Assembly: GCA_964360635.1 (NCBI GenBank)
Contig: CAYHXO010000019.1
Span: forward strand, 1 to 29,370
Origin: CALRGE01 sp964360635
GTDB taxonomy: Bacteria; Patescibacteriota; Gracilibacteria; UBA1369; 2-02-FULL-48-14
DNA length: 29,370 bases
Direction of reading: 5' to 3'
In this document: in pieces, positions 6,568 to 13,834 of the stretch
Position numbering within the stretch: the first letter of the stretch is position 1
Layout: each line of letters opens with the position of its first letter
The notes under the pieces: model-generated
What the model saw: only the letters and a program-made list of their open reading frames with translations
What the model was told of the DNA's origin: nothing
Databases searched by the model: none
Position numbers and translations under genes: made by a program

Positions 6568-6697
6568 ATTTTTTCAATTTAATTATCACAGCTTTATTTG
6601 CTTTCGCGCGTTTAAAATTTATTCCTTCAATTCGAGAAGAAGCAGTAACTACTCTGTCGATTAACAGTTTGTTGAATTTTTCTTTTACAATAGCCAT
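6545..6697 (-). CDS. Fic antitoxin, 50 residues (class I, inhibitory helix)
   Basis: This small gene begins MAIVKEKFNKLLIDR and ends KKYGRGFSI. It carries SSRIEG at residues 20-25, followed by INF. That matches the (S/T)xxxE(G/N) inhibitory helix which, in class I systems, blocks ATP binding of a Fic partner by placing Glu against the second Arg of the Fic motif. It is basic and mostly helical. Its TAA stop lies 23 nt inside the fic gene in another frame, so toxin translation is probably coupled. A TAATAT element 6 nt before the ATG would give a leaderless mRNA. Fic toxin and antitoxin together form a toxin-antitoxin pair. Confidence 0.85.
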   Translation of the reverse strand: MAIVKEKFNKLLIDRVVTASSRIEGINFKRAKANKAVIIKLKKYGRGFSI

Positions 6698-6703
6698 AAA
6701 TTA

Positions 6704-6709
6704 ATATTA
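6704..6709 (-). promoter_or_regulatory. Candidate -10 of the fic operon
   Basis: TAATAT on the minus strand ends 6 nt before the antitoxin ATG (6697). The -35 region is weak (TTTGTT at about 6727-6732). It is downstream of tRNA-Lys on the same strand, so readthrough from the tRNA is another possible source of transcription. Confidence 0.35.
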
Positions 6710-6749
6710 CTAAGATTTTATTAAAAAACAAAGTAGAAAAGCCAAACAG

Positions 6750-6763
6750 GCCGACAAGTCGGC
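6750..6763. repeat. Perfect hairpin after tRNA-Lys
   Basis: GCCGAC-AA-GTCGGC lies 3 nt past the CCA end of tRNA-Lys on the minus strand. T-runs follow after about 10 nt. It may assist termination or 3' processing. Confidence 0.5.
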
Positions 6764-6765
6764 TG

Positions 6766-6841
6766 TGGTGGATCGGGCGGGATTCGAACCCGCGACCAAA
6801 AGATTAAGAGTCTTCTGCTCTACCAACTGAGCTACCGATCC
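6766..6841 (-). tRNA. tRNA-Lys (anticodon CTT)
   Basis: The minus strand gives a standard cloverleaf. The acceptor stem is GGATCGG/CCGATCC, the D-arm is GCTCAGTTGGTAGAGC, the anticodon loop is CTCTTAA with anticodon CTT, and the T-arm is GCGGGTTCGAATCCCGC. Discriminator A and CCA (6766-6768) are encoded. It closely resembles E. coli tRNA-Lys in the D and anticodon arms. Confidence 0.97.
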
Positions 6842-6895
6842 ACGGCTAGCGGATATTAGCAAAACAAGAGAACGAATGCAATTTTTTACACGTAG

Positions 6896-6904
6896 TGCTA
6901 AACT
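6896..6904 (+). promoter_or_regulatory. Extended -10 promoter of radA
   Basis: TGc-TAAACT ends 6 nt before the radA ATG, which predicts a leaderless mRNA. No Shine-Dalgarno sequence is present. Confidence 0.5.
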
Positions 6905-6910
6905 CACAGC

Positions 6911-8215
6911 ATGAAATTAAAAACCCTCTATGTCTGCTCCAACTGCGCCTTCCAGGCTACAAAGTGGCTCGGAAAATGCCCGGAATGTGAGGCATGGAAC
7001 AGTTTCGCGGAAGAAACAATAAACGTTGGAAAAGTAGACAAAATATCAAGTGTTGCCAGACGTCTGACAACAGAAAAACCAGTGTCGATTTTGAATGTTG
7101 GAGCAATCAAAGAACGGGCGAAAACCGGAATAGAAGAATTCGATTTAGTTGCCGGAGGCGGGATTGTGGACGGTAGTTTAATTCTACTTTCAGGAGAACC
7201 TGGAATAGGAAAATCGACTCTCACAATGCAGATTTTAGATAAAATGGCCGCTCAAAAAGGCTCTGTTTTATATGTGACTGGTGAAGAATCGGTAGAACAA
7301 GTTTCTGCACGTGCAAAAAGATTAGGAGCCGCTCATGCAAATATAAAACTACTCTACGAAACAAACCTCGAAAACATAATTGCAGCCGTTGAAAGTGAAA
7401 AACCGGAATTTCTAGTTTTGGATTCGATTCAAGTTATGGCTTCCGAGGCAATTCCTGGAATGGCCGGTGCAATTTCTCAGGTTAGATTTGTCACAGAAAG
7501 CATAATGTCATTGATAAAAACCAAGAAAATTTCCACGCTTTTAATCGGTCATGTTAATAAAGAAGGAAACCTAGCGGGACCAAAGGTGCTAGAACACCTG
7601 GTAGATGCTGTTTTTCTACTTGAAGGTGAAAGAGATCAGAGTTTGCGTCTTTTGCGTTCTGTAAAAAACAGATATGGAACAGTGAACGAAGTTGGAATGT
7701 TTGAGATGGATTCAAACGGACTTCAAGAGCTACGAAATCCTGCTGAAAAAATTCTCCAAAATCGGCCTGTAAATTCTTTCGGCTCATGTTTAACAATTAC
7801 GATGGAAGGAAATCGGCCAATTTTGATGGAAGTTCAGGCCCTAGTTAACACCTCACCTTTCGGTTATCCAAAACGTGCTGCAAGCGGTTTCGATCGAAAT
7901 CGACTTGAACTGCTAATCGCAGTGATCGAAAAACATACAGATCTGAGTTTGAGTGATAAAGATGTTTACATTAATATTACAGGTGGCCTTTACCTGAAAG
8001 ACCCTGCTGCCGACCTCGCTGTTTGTATGGCAATTGCTTCGAGTTTGAAGAAAAAACCTCTGGCAGAAAATTTAGTATTTTTTGGCGAAATTGGCCTCGC
8101 AGGTGAAATTCGAAAAACGGTACAAGAAGATAGTCGCCGAAAAGCCATCAAGAAAATCGCAATGCGGCCAGCCGAGAATAGCAAGTTTTTGAGAAATTCG
8201 ATTGCCGGCATTTAA
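6911..8215 (+). CDS. radA: DNA repair protein RadA
   Basis: RadA is a RecA-like ATPase with a Lon-type C-terminal domain that promotes branch migration of recombination intermediates. This 434-residue copy has the N-terminal zinc finger (Cys9, Cys12, Cys23, Cys26), Walker A GEPGIGKST (95-103), Walker B FLVLDS (167-172) and the RadA-specific KNRYG motif (252-256). The Lon-like domain includes GEIGLAGEIRKTV near the end. The C-terminus after that block is short and diverged compared with the common form of about 450-460 residues, but I see no clear frameshift. It begins a plus-strand run with its own promoter and reads divergently from tRNA-Lys. Confidence 0.96.
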   Translation: MKLKTLYVCSNCAFQATKWLGKCPECEAWNSFAEETINVGKVDKISSVARRLTTEKPVSILNVGAIKERAKTGIEEFDLVAGGGIVDGSLILLSGEPGIGKSTLTMQILDKMAAQKGSVLYVTGEESVEQVSARAKRLGAAHANIKLLYETNLENIIAAVESEKPEFLVLDSIQVMASEAIPGMAGAISQVRFVTESIMSLIKTKKISTLLIGHVNKEGNLAGPKVLEHLVDAVFLLEGERDQSLRLLRSVKNRYGTVNEVGMFEMDSNGLQELRNPAEKILQNRPVNSFGSCLTITMEGNRPILMEVQALVNTSPFGYPKRAASGFDRNRLELLIAVIEKHTDLSLSDKDVYINITGGLYLKDPAADLAVCMAIASSLKKKPLAENLVFFGEIGLAGEIRKTVQEDSRRKAIKKIAMRPAENSKFLRNSIAGI

Positions 8216-8226
8216 GGTTAAATAGT

Positions 8227-8255
8227 TTGACATAATAGCCAATTCGTTATATAAA
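8227..8255 (+). promoter_or_regulatory. Promoter of the 595-residue unknown gene
   Basis: TTGACA (8227-8232), a 17-nt spacer and TATAAA (8250-8255) form a near-consensus sigma-70 promoter. The predicted start near 8262 leaves a 14-nt leader without a Shine-Dalgarno sequence before the ATG at 8276. Confidence 0.75.
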
Positions 8256-8275
8256 TTTAGCATAAGCAAAAACAT

Positions 8276-10063
8276 ATGCCTATTTCCTTGTCAGATCTTG
8301 CGGAAAGTAAATTGGCTACCTTCCAGGTAGGAGAAAACTTGGAAATTATCAGACCTCCACTAGGCGAAGAGGAAACAGAACCAGAGCTAGATGTAATTTA
8401 TGAATCAGTTAGGTCACGAATCGAACTACTTTTAAAGCAAGATAGGAAACAAAGGAGAAAAGAAAAAAAAACCCTGCCTGAACTAGAAAAAACACCATAT
8501 GCAATATTACTCAGTAAAATGTGCGGATCAAATTTTGATGTTCAAAATTTAACTGAATCAGAAAAAGCAATTTTAGGATTTTTACCGATAGGAATTGATA
8601 AAAAAAGAGTTGGCAATTTAATAAAAATAATTGCCTCCAAAGTAACAAGAACATATGCACAAACTGAAGTAGAAAAAACTTCAGAGAACTTTGCATTAGC
8701 AGAACAAGCAGTTTTATCTGCGATAGCCACTAATTTAAAATATAGTTTAGGGTTAAGCTTCAATGAAATGCCAATTGATCTTTCATTCTTAAGAGAAGGA
8801 TTAAGCATTACTTCAAAAGATCTTAAAACACTTATAAATAAATTAAAAGCGGAGGGTAGAACATCAACAGAAGATATCCTGGGAGAACTCGGCCTAGAAG
8901 ATGAAAAAACTATAAGTTATCTTACTGAAAAAATAACAATTGCAGGCAAAAAAGCAATTAAATTTTACAGAAGTCTAGACGAAGAAATTGAAAAAGGACA
9001 AATCGAGTTTGCGGCAAAAGATAGTAAAAAAATTCTTTATGGTGAAATTGCAAGTATTTCACCATACTTGGAGGATTCACAAGCAGATTTATTTACACTG
9101 TTGGATAGAGCTTTTTCAAAAGAGGAAGAAAATGTTCTATTCGAGGGATTAAGCAAAAAGTGCGAAGCACAAATTTTACTACAAATACGTCTTCTGAACC
9201 TACTGATTGAGTCTAAACCTCTATACAAAGCATTAATTGATTCATCAAGCATACTAAGCCCCTTTACCATTAAATTGCTTGATGGAACAAAACCTATACA
9301 AGTCATGGTCCCACCATTTCGAGAAGAATTAGAAAATAATGATGAAAAAGAAAAATCATTTCATAAAAAATTAACATTAAGAGTATTTGAAGATGGTATG
9401 CCTCCAATTTATATGGACGATGAAATGCGAGAAAAAGCTTGGGAATCAATCATGTTAAAAATAATAACAGGTGAAGCTGCCACAGAAAGAGTTGTTGATA
9501 TGGTTGCAGGTCAAGGTGCAATATATGGAATTAACACTGAAGATTTAATTCCACCTAGCGATCCATCTGATTACAATAAACTTGAATTAGTAGAGAAAAA
9601 CATAGCATATATTAAAAGAATATGTATTCGAACAGCTGTTGCAATGGGTTGTACAGAAGATTTATCTAATGAAGATCTTTCCGAAAAAGGTACTGATTAT
9701 CACTTTCTACAACCTAGTCAATTTAAAATTGTAATGAAAATTCATGGGGATCCAAAAAATGAAAAAAGTCATAATTTCTCAGCTTTCAAAGTTTATATGG
9801 CAGTCGAGGCAAAAAATGGAAGCACACACAGAATAGAATTTAGATATTTACCATGGGATACATTTCGAAGTAGTAAATCAAAAAAATCCTTAAGTGGGGA
9901 TTGGAATTACTCCTTAAAAAAGGTAGGAAGGTTCATAAAAATAGCAATAAGAAGAAGCCAAAACGAGAGATTAATTGAAGTTGTTGAAAGACTACTGGAA
10001 TTACTTGTCGAGCTTGAAGATTCTGAAAGAGTTTCTACTGATGGCCTCACTGCAAGCGAGTAA
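8276..10063 (+). CDS. Hypothetical protein, 595 residues
   Basis: I do not recognise this protein. It is soluble, charged and mainly helical, without a signal peptide or membrane segment. There is a basic stretch KQDRKQRRKEKK near residue 55 and a long helical middle. The C-terminal half (about 370-560) looks like a folded alpha/beta domain with VVDMVAGQGAIYGI, FKIVMKIHGDPKNEK, YMAVEAKNG, HRIEFRYLPWDTF and GDWNYSLKK. The order of these blocks is faintly like RelA/SpoT nucleotidyltransferases, but the catalytic residues are not clear and this is speculation. It has its own strong promoter. Its 3' end overlaps the tatD gene on the opposite strand by 63 nt. Confidence 0.75.
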   Translation: MPISLSDLAESKLATFQVGENLEIIRPPLGEEETEPELDVIYESVRSRIELLLKQDRKQRRKEKKTLPELEKTPYAILLSKMCGSNFDVQNLTESEKAILGFLPIGIDKKRVGNLIKIIASKVTRTYAQTEVEKTSENFALAEQAVLSAIATNLKYSLGLSFNEMPIDLSFLREGLSITSKDLKTLINKLKAEGRTSTEDILGELGLEDEKTISYLTEKITIAGKKAIKFYRSLDEEIEKGQIEFAAKDSKKILYGEIASISPYLEDSQADLFTLLDRAFSKEEENVLFEGLSKKCEAQILLQIRLLNLLIESKPLYKALIDSSSILSPFTIKLLDGTKPIQVMVPPFREELENNDEKEKSFHKKLTLRVFEDGMPPIYMDDEMREKAWESIMLKIITGEAATERVVDMVAGQGAIYGINTEDLIPPSDPSDYNKLELVEKNIAYIKRICIRTAVAMGCTEDLSNEDLSEKGTDYHFLQPSQFKIVMKIHGDPKNEKSHNFSAFKVYMAVEAKNGSTHRIEFRYLPWDTFRSSKSKKSLSGDWNYSLKKVGRFIKIAIRRSQNERLIEVVERLLELLVELEDSERVSTDGLTASE

Positions 10064-10759
10064 ATCCATCTTCCTCAACTCAGCAATTTTTTCTGCTACT
10101 TCTTTAACGTAACTCATATCATTTCTTTTTCCTCGAATTGAAGCCGGAGGCAAAAACGGACAATCTGTTTCAATTAAAAATAAATCGAGTGGCCCCTTAG
10201 CCGCAGCCTCTTGAACGTCCTTAGCGTTATCATAAGTTACAACGCCGCTAAATGAAGTATAATAACCGGCAGTCCAAACTTTTTTAGCAAATTCGTAATC
10301 GTAAGAATAACAATGAAAAACGGCTTTTTTCGCTTTTTCATCGAGCAAAATTCGTAGTGTATCTTCCGCAGCATTTCGCGAATGTACAACACATGGCAAA
10401 TCAAATTCATTCGCAAGTCTGATCTGTTTTCTAAAAGTCTCTTCCTGAATTTCTTTGGAAAATTTATTGTGATGATAATCCATACCCATCTCCCCTATTC
10501 CAACAATTTTCGCAGAATTCGCCCGAATAAATTCAATCTCCTCGTCTGTTAAATTATCACATTCAGTAGGATGCACTCCCAAAGTTGGAAACATAAAATC
10601 ATATTTTTCAGCAAGCTCAAGTGACTTTCGATTCGTTTCAATATCACAACCCACCACAATCATTTTCTCAACTCCCGCATTAAAAGCACGCTTAATAACT
10701 TCATCACGATCAGCATCAAAGTGGTCAAAATAAGGGTGGCAGTGTGTATCTACAAACAT
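10001..10759 (-). CDS. tatD: TatD family metal-dependent hydrolase/DNase
   Basis: TatD-family proteins are TIM-barrel metal hydrolases with 3'-5' exonuclease activity on DNA and RNA. With the start at MFVDTHCHP the protein has 252 residues, the usual family length. Metal-binding motifs are present: DTHCH at 4-8, GIGEMGMDYH, a VVHSRNA block, VFHCYSYD and the late IETDCPFLPP. A further in-frame upstream ATG would extend it through the divergent promoter and into the next gene, so the start at 10759 is chosen. Its last 63 nt overlap the end of the 595-residue gene. The C-terminal ISRNSFRIFKLDK matches the expected family end, so the overlap is genuine. Confidence 0.93.
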   Translation of the reverse strand: MFVDTHCHPYFDHFDADRDEVIKRAFNAGVEKMIVVGCDIETNRKSLELAEKYDFMFPTLGVHPTECDNLTDEEIEFIRANSAKIVGIGEMGMDYHHNKFSKEIQEETFRKQIRLANEFDLPCVVHSRNAAEDTLRILLDEKAKKAVFHCYSYDYEFAKKVWTAGYYTSFSGVVTYDNAKDVQEAAAKGPLDLFLIETDCPFLPPASIRGKRNDMSYVKEVAEKIAELRKMDLLACSEAISRNSFRIFKLDK

Positions 10760-10764
10760 TTCTG

Positions 10765-10774
10765 TGCTATTATG
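10765..10774. promoter_or_regulatory. Bidirectional -10 region of tatD and DAHP synthase
   Basis: On the plus strand TGc-TATTAT (10765-10773) serves the DAHP synthase, with a leader of about 16 nt. On the minus strand CATAAT (10769-10774) overlaps it and lies 9 nt before the tatD ATG (10759). The two divergent promoters would therefore compete for the same site. Confidence 0.5.
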
Positions 10775-10795
10775 GCGCGGCAATCTTAAGCGAAT

Positions 10796-11503
10796 ATGAA
10801 AAAAATTACAATTATTGCCGGTCCATGCGCAGTTGAAAATAAGCAACAAATTGAGAAAACTGCGGAATTTTTGGCTAAACTAGGCGTGAAAATTCTACGC
10901 GGCGGTGCTTTCAAACCCCGCACAAATCCTGATGATTTTCAGGGTCTAGGTGAAGAAGGTCTAAAACTTTTACGCAGTGCGGCAGATAAATTTGGAATGA
11001 AAGTTATTACTGAAGTGATGGATCCGCGTGATATTGAACTCGTCAGCAAATACGCAGATATTTTACAGGTCGGCTCTCGAAATATGCACAACGGACCTTT
11101 TTTAACAGAACTAGGTAAACAGAAAAAACCTATACTTTTAAAACGTGGAATGAGCGCAACTTTGAACGAATTTTTACAGGCGGTTCGTTACATTGAAAAA
11201 GCCGGTAATACAGAAATTTTACTCTGTGAAAGAGGCGAAAGAACCTTCATGGATGAAACAAGATTCACTCTAAATTTAGGCTCAATTCCGGCAATAAAAT
11301 CAAAGTCAAAATATCCATTAATTGTTGACCCAAGCCACGCCGCCGGCAATCGTGATTACGTAATTTCAATGGCAAAAGGCGCAATTGCAGCCGGTGCGGA
11401 CGGGCTCATGATTGAAGTTCACTCTGATCCCGAAAAAGCCTTGTGTGACGGACCTCAAGCGCTTACATTTACTATGTTTGAGCAATTAATGAATGAAATA
11501 TGA
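10796..11503 (+). CDS. aroF: 3-deoxy-7-phosphoheptulonate (DAHP) synthase, type I beta, core domain only
   Basis: DAHP synthase joins phosphoenolpyruvate and erythrose 4-phosphate in the first step of the shikimate pathway. Family blocks are intact: IAGPCAVEN (7-15), RGGAFKPRTNPDDFQGLG (35-52), a LLKRGM block, VDPSHAAGNRDYV and GADGLMIEVHSDPEKALCDGPQAL. At 235 residues it is a bare catalytic barrel without the ferredoxin-like regulatory domain of longer homologues, like the short archaeal forms. KDO-8-phosphate synthase is related, but the KPRTNPDDFQGLG and EVHSDPEKAL blocks favour DAHP synthase. No other shikimate gene is in the window. The TGA stop overlaps the next ATG (ATGA). Confidence 0.9.
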   Translation: MKKITIIAGPCAVENKQQIEKTAEFLAKLGVKILRGGAFKPRTNPDDFQGLGEEGLKLLRSAADKFGMKVITEVMDPRDIELVSKYADILQVGSRNMHNGPFLTELGKQKKPILLKRGMSATLNEFLQAVRYIEKAGNTEILLCERGERTFMDETRFTLNLGSIPAIKSKSKYPLIVDPSHAAGNRDYVISMAKGAIAAGADGLMIEVHSDPEKALCDGPQALTFTMFEQLMNEI

Positions 11504-11757
11504 ACAAAACAGAAGAACTACTACAGGAACTAGTTGATATGCAAAGAAAGGAGTTCAAAAGAATGAAAACTGCAAGAATTTTGCATTTCATTTTTGTTAC
11601 TTTACCAACTCTCGCTCTAATACTAATATCCATTGTCGGATCTGTAATTCTATTCCAAAAAACAGAAGAGTTATTAAAGAATTTCCCTCAATCCGCACAA
11701 GAATACCAAAAGAGTTTTTTTGAAAACTTAAAATCAAACTTTACAGGTCAGAACTAG
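11500..11757 (+). CDS. Small single-pass membrane protein, 85 residues
   Basis: I do not recognise this protein. A charged N-terminal helix (MNKTEELLQELVDMQRKEFK) is followed by one long hydrophobic segment at about residues 28-52 and a polar C-terminal tail. It overlaps the DAHP synthase stop by 4 nt as ATGA, so it is translationally coupled to that gene. Its TAG stop shares a CTAG palindrome with the tautomerase stop on the other strand. Confidence 0.7.
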   Translation: MNKTEELLQELVDMQRKEFKRMKTARILHFIFVTLPTLALILISIVGSVILFQKTEELLKNFPQSAQEYQKSFFENLKSNFTGQN

Positions 11758-11933
11758 GAATGTTGCTGACCGGCAGTCCCCCAGTTTTCTTTTGGAACTT
11801 CTTGAATTGTCATTGTCACAGCTGCAATCGGACATTTTGCTACCTCCGAAACTGTTTGACTCATCTTTTCGATAAGTTCTTTTTTCTGGTCGAGACTGCG
11901 CCCCTCGAGCATTTGTAGAGTTATATGTGGCAT
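11754..11933 (-). CDS. 4-oxalocrotonate tautomerase family protein, 59 residues
   Basis: This short gene encodes MPHITLQMLEGRSLDQK and continues to KENWGTAGQ near the end, the normal size and pattern of a 4-OT tautomerase subunit. After Met removal, Pro1 is the catalytic base and Arg11 is conserved; Trp50 replaces the usual Phe. The position of Arg39 is Thr, so the substrate may differ from 4-oxalocrotonate. Family members form hexamers and tautomerise 2-hydroxydienoates. It starts 3 nt after the prfA stop, so it is the last gene of the bS21-prmC-prfA cluster, and overlaps the convergent membrane protein gene by 4 nt. Confidence 0.88.
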   Translation of the reverse strand: MPHITLQMLEGRSLDQKKELIEKMSQTVSEVAKCPIAAVTMTIQEVPKENWGTAGQQHS

Positions 11934-11936
11934 ATT

Positions 11937-12998
11937 TTATTTGTCAGCGGCTAATTTTCTTGTTTGATCTTCCAAAATCAAGGAATCGACAATTTGATCT
12001 AAATCGCCATCCATAATTCCTGGTAAATTACTAAAGTTTTTCCCAATTCGGTGATCAGTAACTCGATCCTGCGGGAAGTTATAAGTCCGAATTTTATCAG
12101 ATCTATCTCCACTTCCAATTTGTGAAAGTCTCGCCTCTCCCAAAGCCTTTGCTCGTTTATCTTCCTCCAAAGCATATAAACGCGAGCGCAAAACTCCCAT
12201 CGCTTTTATCTTATTTTTGAGCTGAGATTTTTCATCCTGACAAGAGACAACCGTATTCGTCGGCAGATGTGTAATTCGCACAGCCGAATCTGTTGTATTC
12301 ACGCTCTGACCGCCATTTCCGCTTGATCTATAAACGTCAATTCTCAACTCATTCTCAGCAATTCTCAACTCAAATTCCTCAATTTCTGGCAAAACCACAA
12401 CCGAAGCCGCAGAAGTATGAACTCTTCCCTTCGACTCAGTTTCCGGAATCCTCTGAACACGATGCACTCCACTTTCATATCTCATTCTTCCATATGCACC
12501 AGGCCCAATAACCTTAAAAATCATTTCCTTCATTCCCTTTTCACCAGGACTTTGACTAATAATTTCAGCCTTATATTTTTTCTCTTCCACATATCTTAGA
12601 TACATTCTATCTAGCTCCTCCGCAAAAAGATTTGCCTCTTCCCCACCTGTTCCAGCACGAATTTCCATAATACAATTTCCAGAATCTTTTGGATCTTTCG
12701 GTACCAATTCAATTTTTAATTCTTCGGTAATTCTCTCCAATTGCTCAGTAGAAGCTTTCAATTCTTCTTTTGCCATTTCTCTAAGTTCATCGTCATCTCC
12801 AGTCATAATTTCCCTACTTTCTTCAACAGACTTTTCATATTTTTTCATTTCTCTAAACAAGCGTACCGCGCCTTCAATTTCACGTCTACGAGCCAACATT
12901 TTTTGATATTTTGGCTGATCAGAAATCACCTCAGACTTCATCATTTCTTCTTCCAAAACGCTGAATTCCGCCTCTAATTTTGCTAACTTTTCATTCAT
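11937..12998 (-). CDS. prfA: Peptide chain release factor 1 (RF1)
   Basis: RF1 recognises UAA and UAG in the ribosomal A site and triggers peptide release. The 353-residue protein has the usual length. It carries GGQ at 229-231 (SSGNGGQSVNTTDSAVRITH) and the codon-recognition tripeptide PET at 185-187 (PxT type), which marks RF1 rather than the SPF-type RF2. The gene follows prmC after a 1-nt gap, and prmC encodes the methyltransferase that modifies this GGQ glutamine. No Shine-Dalgarno sequence is visible, so translation probably depends on coupling to prmC. Confidence 0.97.
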   Translation of the reverse strand: MNEKLAKLEAEFSVLEEEMMKSEVISDQPKYQKMLARRREIEGAVRLFREMKKYEKSVEESREIMTGDDDELREMAKEELKASTEQLERITEELKIELVPKDPKDSGNCIMEIRAGTGGEEANLFAEELDRMYLRYVEEKKYKAEIISQSPGEKGMKEMIFKVIGPGAYGRMRYESGVHRVQRIPETESKGRVHTSAASVVVLPEIEEFELRIAENELRIDVYRSSGNGGQSVNTTDSAVRITHLPTNTVVSCQDEKSQLKNKIKAMGVLRSRLYALEEDKRAKALGEARLSQIGSGDRSDKIRTYNFPQDRVTDHRIGKNFSNLPGIMDGDLDQIVDSLILEDQTRKLAADK

Positions 12999-12999
12999 G

Positions 13000-13800
13000 T
13001 CAGAATTTTAATATAAAATGTCGATCTAATCCACTGTAATCTTGTCTAAGTTCAAATTTTGCCTCAGGAAAGACAGATAAGCACAGATCTTCGACTTGCT
13101 TGCCTTGCGAAAATCCAATCTCTCCCAAGATATATTTAAATCTTCCCCTCGCCTGCTGAAACATTTTTTCATATAGACGCAAGCCATCATCACCTCCAAA
13201 AAGCGCCAAAGCCGGTTCATATTTTCTAACATTTTCAGCAAGAAAATCATTTGTAAGTTCACCGATATAAGGCAAATTTGCCACCAAAACGTCAAAATCA
13301 CCCTCAACACTTTCCAGCAAATCAGATTCAATCAGTTTTATATCTAAATCGTATTTATCGATATTTTGCCTAGCAACTTTCAAAGCTTCAGAACTCACAT
13401 CAGTTGCAAGTACCTGAAAATCTGGACAAGTTTTCTTCAATGCAATCGAAATTGCGCCGCTCCCAGTGCCAATCTCTAAAACCCTCGCACCCTCGCTAGC
13501 AATCTCCTTCACATGATCCACCAAAAGTTCAGTTTCTGGCCTAGGCACGAGCACATTTTCATTCACAAAAAGCGGAATCCCATAAAACTCTTTCTCTCCT
13601 GTTAAATAAGCAACAGGACAGCCATCCAAAATTTTCAGCCAAGCCTTCTGAATTTCTGCCATTTTCTCTATCGGGACCTCGAATTCTCCGTTACGCACAA
13701 AATCCAATCTCGACTTTTCCAAAAGCCAAGATAGATAAACCTCCATCTCAGTCCTGAAACCTGCCTTCTGTGCTGACTGTAATAGTTTTGCAATTGTCAT
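13000..13800 (-). CDS. prmC: Release factor glutamine methyltransferase PrmC (HemK)
   Basis: PrmC uses S-adenosylmethionine to N5-methylate the glutamine of the GGQ motif in release factors. The 266-residue protein has the helical N-terminal domain, RPETE at 87-91, the SAM-binding loop VLEIGTGSGAISIAL (107-121) and the substrate motif at 175-178. That motif is NLPY instead of the usual NPPY. The start at 13800 is chosen because an upstream in-frame ATG at 13830 would translate the terminator hairpin of the preceding gene. The chosen ATG directly follows the T-tract of that terminator, with no Shine-Dalgarno sequence. The stop is TGA, one base before the prfA ATG. Confidence 0.94.
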   Translation of the reverse strand: MTIAKLLQSAQKAGFRTEMEVYLSWLLEKSRLDFVRNGEFEVPIEKMAEIQKAWLKILDGCPVAYLTGEKEFYGIPLFVNENVLVPRPETELLVDHVKEIASEGARVLEIGTGSGAISIALKKTCPDFQVLATDVSSEALKVARQNIDKYDLDIKLIESDLLESVEGDFDVLVANLPYIGELTNDFLAENVRKYEPALALFGGDDGLRLYEKMFQQARGRFKYILGEIGFSQGKQVEDLCLSVFPEAKFELRQDYSGLDRHFILKF

Positions 13801-13801
13801 G

Positions 13802-13828
13802 AAAAAAAAGCCCCCGCTGAGCAGGGGC
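13802..13828 (-). terminator. Intrinsic terminator/attenuator between bS21 and prmC
   Basis: On the minus strand GCCCCTGC-TCA-GCGGGGGC forms an 8-bp stem (one G-T pair) with a 3-nt loop, followed by eight T. The T-tract ends one base before the prmC ATG. It should end most bS21 transcripts and let only readthrough reach prmC-prfA. Confidence 0.9.
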
Positions 13829-13834
13829 ATATTT

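Noticed and set aside
6710..6907. 65-residue open frame on the minus strand
   Set aside because: It is read through tRNA-Lys (the VAQLVE and VAGSNPAR strings are typical tRNA-derived artefacts).
8110..8215. Frameshift at the RadA C-terminus
   Set aside because: The end is short and diverged, but neither alternative frame gives a better family match.
13801..13830. Ten extra residues at the PrmC start (ATG at 13830)
   Set aside because: These codons are the bS21 terminator hairpin and T-tract; PrmC homology begins after the ATG at 13800.
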